Source: DAOVRL01 sp964459805 (GTDB lineage Bacteria; Planctomycetota; Phycisphaerae; Sedimentisphaerales; Anaerobacaceae). Taken from it: DNA of 11,781 bases. Below, piece after piece: positions 1-4,892 of this stretch (the stretch's first letter is position 1; every line of letters begins with the position of its first letter). A program made the position numbers and the translations under genes. Below the pieces are notes generated by a model that saw only the letters and a program-made list of their open reading frames with translations, had not been told where the DNA came from and did not search any database. The stretch spans positions 1 to 11,781 of the forward strand of contig CAYWOD010000106.1 in NCBI GenBank assembly GCA_964459805.1, read 5' to 3'.

Positions 1-376
1 GGACAAAATCTTCGGTATGCGCCAATGCCACAGCGGCTCCGTTGGGCGAGTAGGCGGTGTAGGTAATATACCATCGTTTCTCGGCTGGTAAATACGTAAT
101 GCGTGGGTCTTCACAACCCCACTGTTCGTACCGCCAGTTTGGCTCACCGTAGCGAAGTATCGGCTCCGACTCAAACCTCCAATCTGTTACGCCGTTGTTG
201 CTGCGTGCGACATAGATATTCGAGTGGCCGGCATGGTCCTCAACGCGCAGCAGCAGCACAACCTCATCGCCCTGTTCGCAAACACCGGGATTTAGTACGG
301 CTGCGGCCGGAAAAGGTAGATCCAAAGGCGAGATGATAGGGTTATGCGATGACCGCTCGAAAATTCTTGTCTTCAT
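1..376 (-). CDS. GH130 family mannoside phosphorylase/hydrolase, N-terminal part (runs off window)
   Basis: This partial gene reads leftward from an ATG at 374-376 and stays open to base 1, giving 125 residues. The start is supported by GAGGG (384-388, read on the minus strand) seven bases upstream. The protein begins MKTRIFERSSHNPIISP and continues with an AAAVLNPGV strand and, near residues 87-94, GCEDPRIT. The early 'NPI...NPG' pattern and the EDPR motif are typical of glycoside hydrolase family 130, the five-bladed propellers that phosphorolyse or hydrolyse beta-mannosides; the Asp of EDPR (residue 90 here) is the expected proton donor. GH130 contains both phosphorylases and mannosidases. 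The residues that separate them lie beyond the window, so the exact substrate is unknown. No signal peptide is visible, which suggests a cytoplasmic enzyme. It lies 271 bases from the HPr gene and has its own promoter candidate, so it is probably a separate transcription unit. Confidence 0.8.
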   Translation of the reverse strand, partial: MKTRIFERSSHNPIISPLDLPFPAAAVLNPGVCEQGDEVVLLLRVEDHAGHSNIYVARSNNGVTDWRFESEPILRYGEPNWRYEQWGCEDPRITYLPAEKRWYITYTAYSPNGAAVALAHTEDFV

Positions 377-437
377 AACTGTTCCCTCAGATATTCACAA
401 ATACCATTTTCTACAATCGTTGTCTGCCAATATATGA

Positions 438-466
438 ATTATACCACCAAGTTCAACTATTGGCCA
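438..466 (-). promoter_or_regulatory. Candidate sigma70 promoter of the GH130 gene
   Basis: On the minus strand a perfect TATAAT (438-443) is preceded, across a 17-base spacer, by TGGCCA (461-466), which matches four of six -35 consensus positions. Transcription would start near base 431, leaving a leader of about 55 bases before the GH130 ATG. The call rests on sequence match and position only. Confidence 0.45.
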
Positions 467-489
467 TATCGAGTAAAAAAGCTATCCCT

Positions 490-597
490 GTCAGGGAGCA
501 TCCCCAAGCCCTTGACAAGCTCGGGCGGGGCGCTGCGCTTGAGGGCGCCACCCGGTCGGCGTAGTATGAAGCTGTGGGTCGATGACCCCTCCCTGAC
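490..597. repeat. Short inverted repeat in the HPr/GH130 intergenic region
   Basis: The nine-base arm GTCAGGGAG (490-498) is inverted exactly at 589-597 (CTCCCTGAC), bracketing 90 bases. A small hairpin, GGGTC-GAT-GACCC (576-588), lies just inside the right arm. The whole 377-647 stretch carries no convincing gene; the open frame from 434 lacks any recognisable features. The inverted arms could be ends of a tiny MITE-like or REP-like element, or simply secondary structure between two transcription units. No target-site duplication was found. Confidence 0.3.
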
Positions 598-647
598 GGT
601 CGGGGCTTTGTTAGGTGAATTGCGGTCCGGAGTTTGAGGCTGCGGGT

Positions 648-941
648 TTATTTTTTTGGCGGCGGCTCGTCGAACATTTTTTGCTCGACGAGGTCTCGCA
701 GGGCTTCGATGAGCTCGTCTGCGTCGGGGCCTTCGGCCTTGATTTTGAGTTTTGTTCCGACTGTGGCGGCGAGCATGCTAATCTGCATGATACTCTTTCC
801 ATCGACGCTGGTCTCGCCGCTGCTGACGGCGAGGTCGGAATCGAACCGGTTTGCGACGTCGACGAACTGCATAGCCGGGCGCATATGGAGTCCATCAGCG
901 TTTTTTATTTCGAGTTCCGTTTCGCGAACCAGTTTATCCAA
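648..941 (-). CDS. HPr family phosphocarrier protein (HPr/NPr-like)
   Basis: This is a 97-residue soluble PTS phosphocarrier, slightly longer than the usual 85-90 because of a short Pro/Lys-rich tail. HPr accepts phosphate from enzyme I (PEP) on a histidine and passes it to EIIA proteins. The active-site motif GLHMRPA is present with His19 (canonical GLHARPA, His15). Ser50 in GKSIM aligns with the regulatory Ser46 of HPr, so HPr kinase control is possible. The start is read as TTG (939-941): AGGA sits seven bases upstream, while the nearby ATG at 944-946 is in another frame and soon hits a stop. It is the last gene of the block DUF502-hpf-ptsN-HPr, 63 bases after the EIIA gene. In E. coli the equivalent position is held by NPr (ptsO). 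No enzyme I gene is visible. NPr-like function is inferred from context. Confidence 0.9.
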   Translation of the reverse strand: MDKLVRETELEIKNADGLHMRPAMQFVDVANRFDSDLAVSSGETSVDGKSIMQISMLAATVGTKLKIKAEGPDADELIEALRDLVEQKMFDEPPPKK

Positions 942-1004
942 GGCATTTTCCTGTTTTTGGGTCCTTAAGCCTGCGGGACCCGTGACATTTGCAAGGGTGC
1001 TCTT

Positions 1005-1478
1005 TTACATCGAGGGGTCTTCGTCGGCCTCTCTGAGCAGGTCTTCGATCTGCTCGGTCTTTTGGCACTGTCTGAGGAACTTTCGGAACTTTTCCTGCTG
1101 GATGTGCTTGAAGATTTTTCCCATGGCCTGCAAATGCTTGTCGGGGTCATCGGTGGGGCTTATCAAGAGAATGACCGAATAGACGGGCAGTTTGTCAAGG
1201 GCGGAGAAATCGATGCCTGCGCTGCTGCATCCGACGACGGCGACGACGTCTTTGACGGCGCGATGTTTGACGTGGGGGACGGCGACGCCTTTGCCCATAC
1301 CGGTACTTGCCTCGTTTTCTCTGTCGATGACAGCCTTTGCAATCTTTTTAGCGTTGCCTTTTCCGAGCCTGGCGGCGTTATCAAGCGCCTGCACAAGCTC
1401 AGCGATGGCACCGTCGCGGTTGGCGGCGTTAAGTTCGGGAATTGACGCCTCGAAGCAGACAAAATCCATAAATTTCAT
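1005..1478 (-). CDS. ptsN: PTS EIIA of the fructose/nitrogen-regulatory type (PtsN-like)
   Basis: This is a 157-residue EIIA domain protein standing alone, with no fused IIB or IIC. The signature ENEASTGMGKGVAVPHVKH gives the phosphorylatable histidine at residue 69, the fold of the fructose/mannitol EIIA family, and the length agrees with E. coli EIIA-Ntr (about 160 residues). EIIA-Ntr relays the phosphorylation state of the PTS to regulatory targets such as potassium transport and stress signalling rather than sugar uptake. Here its expected donor, an HPr-family protein, is encoded 63 bases downstream, and hpf lies 84 bases upstream, as around E. coli rpoN. The ATG at 1476-1478 is taken as the start; its ribosome binding site is weak (a GAG about ten bases upstream), and a second ATG three codons later is possible. 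The N-terminal residues MKFMDFVCFEASIPEL match the usual beginning of this family. Confidence 0.88.
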   Translation of the reverse strand: MKFMDFVCFEASIPELNAANRDGAIAELVQALDNAARLGKGNAKKIAKAVIDRENEASTGMGKGVAVPHVKHRAVKDVVAVVGCSSAGIDFSALDKLPVYSVILLISPTDDPDKHLQAMGKIFKHIQQEKFRKFLRQCQKTEQIEDLLREADEDPSM

Positions 1479-1562
1479 TTTATCAACTCACAATCATTGG
1501 TTCCGGCCTGCGGGGCCAAATCAATAAAGCCAAGCGTGCCGTATGGGAAACTCAGAGCTTAG

Positions 1563-1895
1563 TCAGTCGGTCTCCGTCTGGGCCAGGCCCGGTCCTGCGT
1601 GCTTGTTGTCTCTTTCCTTGCCTTTCATTCGTCTTAGCTGCCGTTCGAGCTTGTGAGCGGCTATATCGATGCAGCGGTAAGCATCTTCGCCGCTTTCGGT
1701 AACAATGAAAACCTTGCTATGCTCGGCGCGGGCGATTATCTCGACGGCGACATTGCCGCGTTGGCTGCCGTCGATAATCACCTCGACCTGATTTATACTG
1801 TCGTAGTACCTTGGAAGCTTTGCGGTTTTTTCCTCTGCGTGTTTCTTCATAGCTTCGGTAATTTCAATGTGTTTGCCGCTAATTGTAATAAGCAA
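1563..1895 (-). CDS. hpf: Short-form ribosome hibernation-promoting factor / sigma54 modulation protein
   Basis: This small S30AE-family protein begins LITISGKHIEITEAMKKH and contains the family pattern of KL..YYD, VEVIID and an A-E-D-A-Y-CID region. Members bind the 30S subunit at the mRNA/tRNA channel and silence ribosomes during starvation. The most likely start is TTG at 1893-1895, giving 110 residues. AGGAGA (1902-1907 on the minus strand) lies six bases upstream, and homologues begin at this isoleucine-rich strand. An ATG at 1938-1940 overlaps the DUF502 stop as ATGA and would add 15 residues (MTAHFGTTAILRRTT) absent from the family; it may only reflect chance or coupling. The length marks the short form without the C-terminal dimerisation domain of long HPF. 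The C-terminal tail is basic, then Gln/Thr-rich. The hpf-ptsN-HPr order resembles the E. coli rpoN locus. Confidence 0.9.
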   Translation of the reverse strand: MLITISGKHIEITEAMKKHAEEKTAKLPRYYDSINQVEVIIDGSQRGNVAVEIIARAEHSKVFIVTESGEDAYRCIDIAAHKLERQLRRMKGKERDNKHAGPGLAQTETD

Positions 1896-1936
1896 AGTCG
1901 TTCTCCTTAATATTGCTGTTGTGCCAAAATGCGCTG

Positions 1937-2767
1937 TCATTCCGGTTCATCGGTTTGGATCTGCGGCAAAGCGGGCATCTGCTGCTCTTTGCCCGGGGTT
2001 ATGACTCCACCGCTGATGAAGAATCTGAAGGCCTCTTCAATTGTCATATCGATATCAATTGCCTGTTTTTGGGGGACCATAATAACAAACCCGGTGAATG
2101 GTGTCGGTGAAGTAGGTATCAGTACGGTCAGGAAGTCCCGTTTTACGTTTTCGGTTACCTTTTTGAGGCCTGAGCCGGTAACTAAGCCGAGCGACCATAT
2201 ACCTTTTCTGGGATATTCGACGGCGACGACTCTGGAGAAAGAGAGCCTCTTTTGCTGTTCCGGCGCCAGGAGGAAATCGGTGACCTGCTTAATATAAGGG
2301 TAGATTCTTCTGAGGCCGGGCATATTCAAAATGAATTTCTCGATCATTCTCCAGAGCGCCCTGCCGACGACGCTGGCCAATACTGCGCCGAGGATGCAAA
2401 CAGCAATCACGGCGATGACAAATCCCGCAATAGACCTCGGGCCGTCGACCCAAATCTTCTCCAGTTGCAGTATTGCGACCTTTCGGCGTATATCGGGCAT
2501 TTTCATGTACATCGCCAACTCCGCCTCGTTTCCTCTGAGCTCTTCGTACTCTTTGAGCAGATAAAGTCGTATTTCCTCATCGGGAACTTGGATGTGTGGT
2601 CCTGTGGCGAACACAATAAATCGGACGACTCCTCGATTTATGTGGATGCTGATATTTTCCTGGATGAATGTGTATGCGAGGACGAAGATCCAGATTGTCA
2701 GGATCGTGGGCAGTAAAACCGCCATTCCTCGGAGGAAGTAACCTTTGAGACGTCCTCTAACGGGCAT
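1937..2767 (-). CDS. DUF502 family integral membrane protein
   Basis: This 276-residue protein has two clear hydrophobic segments, about residues 12-36 (GYFLRGMAVLLPTILTIWIF region) and 112-136 (IAGFVIAVIAVCILGAVLAS region). They are separated by a charged stretch of roughly 70 residues that is longer than in many DUF502 proteins. The C-terminal half carries the family hallmarks IPTSPTPFTGFVIMVP and a later EEAFRFFISGGV. DUF502 has no established biochemical function; it is a widespread inner-membrane protein. The ATG at 2765-2767 is chosen; the reading frame extends upstream for about 22 codons but without a usable start codon. The stop overlaps a possible ATG of the next frame (ATGA), and hpf follows 41 bases later with its better-supported TTG, so the two are probably co-transcribed. 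A role linked to hibernation or PTS regulation would be guilt by association only. Confidence 0.85.
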   Translation of the reverse strand: MPVRGRLKGYFLRGMAVLLPTILTIWIFVLAYTFIQENISIHINRGVVRFIVFATGPHIQVPDEEIRLYLLKEYEELRGNEAELAMYMKMPDIRRKVAILQLEKIWVDGPRSIAGFVIAVIAVCILGAVLASVVGRALWRMIEKFILNMPGLRRIYPYIKQVTDFLLAPEQQKRLSFSRVVAVEYPRKGIWSLGLVTGSGLKKVTENVKRDFLTVLIPTSPTPFTGFVIMVPQKQAIDIDMTIEEAFRFFISGGVITPGKEQQMPALPQIQTDEPE

Positions 2768-2830
2768 ATTCTTAACGCCAAGTCCTTTTCTACAGCAGGT
2801 GCATTTACGGCATCCGTGGCCGAGCGCCGT

Positions 2831-2859
2831 AAGTTACTTCATCGAATTGTCGGCGTCAA
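2831..2859 (-). promoter_or_regulatory. Candidate promoter of the DUF502-hpf-ptsN-HPr block
   Basis: On the minus strand TTGACG (2854-2859, five of six matches to -35) is followed after 17 bases by TAACTT (2831-2836), a weak -10. It lies in the 148-base gap between the flippase-like gene and the DUF502 gene, where an operon promoter would be expected. The weak -10 keeps confidence low. A T-rich tract (minus strand, about 2860-2868) just upstream has no good stem, so it is not called as a terminator of the flippase-like gene. Confidence 0.3.
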
Positions 2860-2915
2860 GAAAAAAAGTCGTTGGGTGTGACGGACAGGCGGCATTCTTT
2901 TTGTGCAGGCGGGTC

Positions 2916-3974
2916 TTAGATCCCTGTCTTTTCCTGGTCAGTTAGGTTGGAGATGCGGGGCAGATGGGCGCCGATGAGATGAATTACAGCGCCCGGTAGG
3001 GAAGCGAGAATCCAGATGAATCGCTGGCAGAGTGCGAGAGCGGCGGCGGCGGTTTCGTCAACTCCGGCGAACTTGACGAACAGGCCGGCAAGAATGACCT
3101 CCATTACGACGGCGCCGCCGATGCTGACGGGAATAGCACCAACCACCCAGACGATGGTGAAGAAGGTATAGTAGTATTCGATGCCGGCCTGGATTCCAAG
3201 ATTTCGTCCGAGAAGCCAGAAACCGGTGATGGTCGCAATCTGCAAAATGACCGTAAGAGCAAATGCCGCGAGGATGGCCAGCGGCTTCGTGCGGTACAGG
3301 AGGGCGGCATTGGTCAGCTTTTTGAAGACTCCGGCGGCGTGTTTACGAACAGAGCAGCAGAGCTTTTGCAGGACCGCGCGGCCTTTGGCGTGGAGCAGGA
3401 GCGCTGCCAGAGGCGCTGCAACGGCGAGAGCGAGAGAGAGAAATAGCCACTTATAGCGGGCCAGAGAGCTGAGCAAGCCATTTTCGGTGGTGAATTCAAT
3501 CTTCTGGCCCCGAGCGTGGATGAAGACGAGGTAGAAGAAAACGGCGATTATCAGGGTGCTGGCCAGACCGATTACCCTGTCCACGAGGACGCTCAGGCCA
3601 GCTTCGAACTTTTTTTCGGTGTGCTTTGTAACGTACCAGAGGCGAATCAAATCCCCTCCCACGGAACTTGGCATAACGTTGTTGTAGAACCAGCCGAGCA
3701 GATACAGTCTGACGGCGGCCCAAAAAGGTATGAAGATGGCCTGGGTTCTCAGCAACAGCCACCATCGCAGGCCTATAATTACTTGGCTGAAGACGAAAAT
3801 AGCGAGGGTGCACGCAAAAATCCAGATATTCATCCGGCGGAAGATTTCTTTTAGATCGGTCCACCTGCGCTCGTTGGAGAGCCAGACTATTGCAAAAACG
3901 ATGCCGGCGGCGACGAGCAAGATTCGCAGTAACAGGAAAATGCGTTTGGTCCTGTTGGGTTTGGAGTCGGGCAT
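2916..3974 (-). CDS. Flippase-like / lysylphosphatidylglycerol synthase transmembrane-domain protein (UPF0104, YbhN/AglD-type)
   Basis: This polytopic membrane protein of 352 residues has roughly seven to eight hydrophobic helices (first about residues 12-32, last about 320-340). The conserved loop FYNNVMPSSVGGDLIRLWYV followed by VLVDRVIGL is the hallmark of the UPF0104 'flippase-like' family, the membrane half of MprF-type proteins; a second hallmark, IPVSIGGAVVMEV, lies near the C-terminus. No soluble aminoacyltransferase domain is attached, so lysyl transfer to lipids is unlikely. Family members are proposed to move lipids or lipid-linked sugars, but the substrate here is unknown. The ATG at 3972-3974 (MPDSKPNRTKRIFLLL) is preferred. 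A TTG at 4041-4043 would add 23 polar residues but lacks a ribosome binding site and lies close to the hisI signals. The gene is divergent from hisI and 148 bases upstream of the DUF502 gene. Confidence 0.82.
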   Translation of the reverse strand: MPDSKPNRTKRIFLLLRILLVAAGIVFAIVWLSNERRWTDLKEIFRRMNIWIFACTLAIFVFSQVIIGLRWWLLLRTQAIFIPFWAAVRLYLLGWFYNNVMPSSVGGDLIRLWYVTKHTEKKFEAGLSVLVDRVIGLASTLIIAVFFYLVFIHARGQKIEFTTENGLLSSLARYKWLFLSLALAVAAPLAALLLHAKGRAVLQKLCCSVRKHAAGVFKKLTNAALLYRTKPLAILAAFALTVILQIATITGFWLLGRNLGIQAGIEYYYTFFTIVWVVGAIPVSIGGAVVMEVILAGLFVKFAGVDETAAAALALCQRFIWILASLPGAVIHLIGAHLPRISNLTDQEKTGI

Positions 3975-4021
3975 TTCGGGGCACTTTCTTTCAAATAGAA
4001 GGTTGTTTTTGTCGATACTAA

Positions 4022-4034
4022 CAGGTGAAACCTG
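4022..4034. other. Small palindrome in the flippase/hisI divergent region
   Basis: CAGGT-GAA-ACCTG forms a five-base inverted repeat with a three-base centre, midway between the divergent flippase-like and hisI genes. It could be an operator or a 5' leader hairpin. No convincing promoter pair was found on either strand in this 103-base interval. Confidence 0.2.
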
Positions 4035-4077
4035 CGCTGGCAAGTAGCTAAGACTGACGATTCAGGAGGCCTTACGA

Positions 4078-4512
4078 GTGGGCGCAAAGGAAACCATCGA
4101 AGAGGGGCTGGAATTCAGGCCCAAATTCGACGAAAACGGACTGATAGCCGCCATAGCTCAGGATGCAGGGACCGGTCAGGTGCTGATGGTGGGCTATATG
4201 AATCAGCAGGCGCTTGATTTGACACTTCAAACCGGCTGCGCGACATATTTCAGCAGATCCCGGCAAAAACTATGGAAAAAAGGTGAGGAAAGCGGACACC
4301 TTCAGAAAGTGGAGCAGATATTAGTCGATTGCGACCAGGACTGCCTGCTTCTCAAAGTTAGAGTAGATGCCGGCCAATGCCATGTGGGTTATCAATCGTG
4401 CTTTTATCGGGCGATAAAGTCGGATGACGGCAAAGTGCTGGAGTTTGTCGCCGAGAAGGTCTATAACCCGAAGGAAACCTACAAGAAGAAAGGCCGAAAC
4501 CCGGAGTTGTGA
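4078..4512 (+). CDS. hisI: Phosphoribosyl-AMP cyclohydrolase (histidine biosynthesis)
   Basis: This 144-residue cytoplasmic enzyme opens the adenine ring of phosphoribosyl-AMP to give ProFAR, the third step of histidine biosynthesis. The sequence shows LMVGYMNQQAL, ATYFSRSR, LWKKGEESGH and DCDQDCLLLKV..., then QCHVGYQSCFYR. Asp84, Asp86 and Asp88 form the metal-binding acidic cluster, and Cys85, Cys101 and Cys108 are the conserved cysteines of the zinc site. The start is GTG (4078-4080) with a full AGGAGG (4064-4069) eight bases upstream. It is the monofunctional form: there is no C-terminal HisE pyrophosphohydrolase domain as in the E. coli bifunctional enzyme. No other his gene lies in the window, so the pathway is scattered in this genome or the gene has moved. 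The C-terminus is lysine-rich (VYNPKETYKKKGRNPEL). The identification is secure. Confidence 0.96.
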   Translation: MGAKETIEEGLEFRPKFDENGLIAAIAQDAGTGQVLMVGYMNQQALDLTLQTGCATYFSRSRQKLWKKGEESGHLQKVEQILVDCDQDCLLLKVRVDAGQCHVGYQSCFYRAIKSDDGKVLEFVAEKVYNPKETYKKKGRNPEL

Positions 4513-4644
4513 GGGCATATCTGCTTGAAATACGGGAAGTTAAGGCATTTATGTTGTGAGAGGAGTACAGGAAAGGGGCAGGGTCTTATAATTACTATTG
4601 ATTTTGCTTATTGTGCTGAATTTTTTGGAAATCTTGTTTTTTTT

Positions 4645-4673
4645 TTGATTTTGGCGTGTGGAAATGATATACT
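4645..4673 (+). promoter_or_regulatory. Candidate sigma70 promoter of the giant exoprotein gene
   Basis: TTGATT (4645-4650) and TATACT (4668-4673) are separated by exactly 17 bases in an AT-rich setting; a TATAAT at 4675-4680 offers an alternative -10. Transcription would start near 4680, giving a leader of about 210 bases that contains all the stem-loops described at 4687-4823. The assignment is by consensus match and position. Confidence 0.5.
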
Positions 4674-4686
4674 GTATAATTAGATT

Positions 4687-4773
4687 ATCGGGCATAAGAA
4701 CGAGGAGCGGCAACGATGGTTTGCTTGTTCATTTTCGCTTTTCTTCCTCGGGCGAAACTCCTTACGGCCCGAT
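4687..4773 (+). promoter_or_regulatory. Candidate structured leader RNA with competing stems
   Basis: ATCGGGC (4687-4693) pairs perfectly with GCCCGAT (4767-4773). Nested inside, CGAGGA (4701-4706) pairs perfectly with TCCTCG (4745-4750) and would cover the GAGGAG ribosome binding site of the small leader ORF. A second copy of TCGGGC (4748-4753) can instead pair with GCCCGA (4767-4772), which would break both other stems and expose that site. This is a switch-like arrangement seen directly in the bases. It matches no riboswitch class I recognise, and folding has not been computed. Confidence 0.35.
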
Positions 4774-4784
4774 CACACACATAA
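4716..4784 (+). CDS. Possible 22-residue leader peptide
   Basis: An ATG at 4716 opens a 22-codon frame ending at TAA 4782-4784. GAGGAG (4702-4707) stands eight bases upstream, as good a ribosome binding site as those of the confirmed genes nearby. The peptide starts MVCLFIFAFL, hydrophobic, and then becomes basic (RAKLL, ARSHT). It sits within the stem-loops of the leader, so translation could alter their folding. There is no run of identical codons such as an attenuator would use. It may also be a chance frame. Confidence 0.3.
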   Translation: MVCLFIFAFLPRAKLLTARSHT

Positions 4785-4805
4785 GCCAATCAAGGAGGAG
4801 AGTAT

Positions 4806-4823
4806 CTGCGGTCGATGCCGCAG
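4806..4823 (+). other. Leader hairpin
   Basis: CTGCGG-TCGATG-CCGCAG is a perfect six-base stem with a six-base loop, seven bases after an unused AAGGAGG. It has no following T tract, so it is not an intrinsic terminator. It could stabilise the 5' end of the giant mRNA. Confidence 0.3.
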
Positions 4824-4892
4824 CATGATTCTTAACAGACAGACAATTATTTTCGGTTTGGAAGAAACGACCTTTTATTGGAGGAACTAACT

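Larger units (their letters stand above)
4513..4892 (+). other. Long intergenic leader between hisI and the giant exoprotein gene
   Basis: This stretch holds no conventional gene. Its left third (4600-4690) is strongly AT-rich, with a ten-T tract (4637-4646) and a promoter candidate. The middle (4687-4784) holds nested stem-loops and a possible leader ORF. Next comes AAGGAGG at 4792-4798 with no ordinary start codon at the right distance: CTG at 4806 is the nearest, and ATG at 4815 is too far and would encode six residues. Then comes a hairpin, CTGCGG-TCGATG-CCGCAG (4806-4823). The final element is GGAGG (4880-4884), the ribosome binding site of the giant gene. No intrinsic terminator for hisI was recognised. 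Confidence 0.5.

Noticed and set aside
434..637. 67-codon plus-strand frame in the intergenic region
   Set aside because: No ribosome binding site, no family resemblance, low-complexity Arg/Pro/Ser content, and it crosses the inverted repeat and the HPr 3' end.
615..1527. Several plus-strand open frames opposite the HPr and ptsN genes
   Set aside because: They are antisense shadows of well-identified genes, caused by the codon bias of a GC-rich genome; none has a recognisable motif.
2768..2836. Upstream extension of the DUF502 frame encoding a Cys-rich stretch (HGCRKCTCC), which looks like a zinc-binding knuckle
   Set aside because: The frame is open only about 22 codons back to a TAA and contains no ATG, GTG, TTG or CTG start, and DUF502 proteins have no such N-terminus.
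4651..4669. Sigma54-type promoter (TTGGCGTGTGGAAATGATA), tempting given the rpoN-like gene block nearby
   Set aside because: The GG element is present, but the invariant GC at the -12 position is replaced by TG; the sigma70 reading fits better.
4687..4773. Cyclic-di-GMP (GEMM) riboswitch, because of GCAACGATGG at 4710-4719
   Set aside because: The conserved GGGACGCAAAGC core and the tetraloop-receptor pattern of GEMM are missing; the resemblance is limited to a few bases.
4804..4832. Mini-ORF from CTG 4806 or ATG 4815 after AAGGAGG (4792-4798)
   Set aside because: CTG starts are rare, the ATG is too far from the Shine-Dalgarno sequence, and only six to nine codons would be made.
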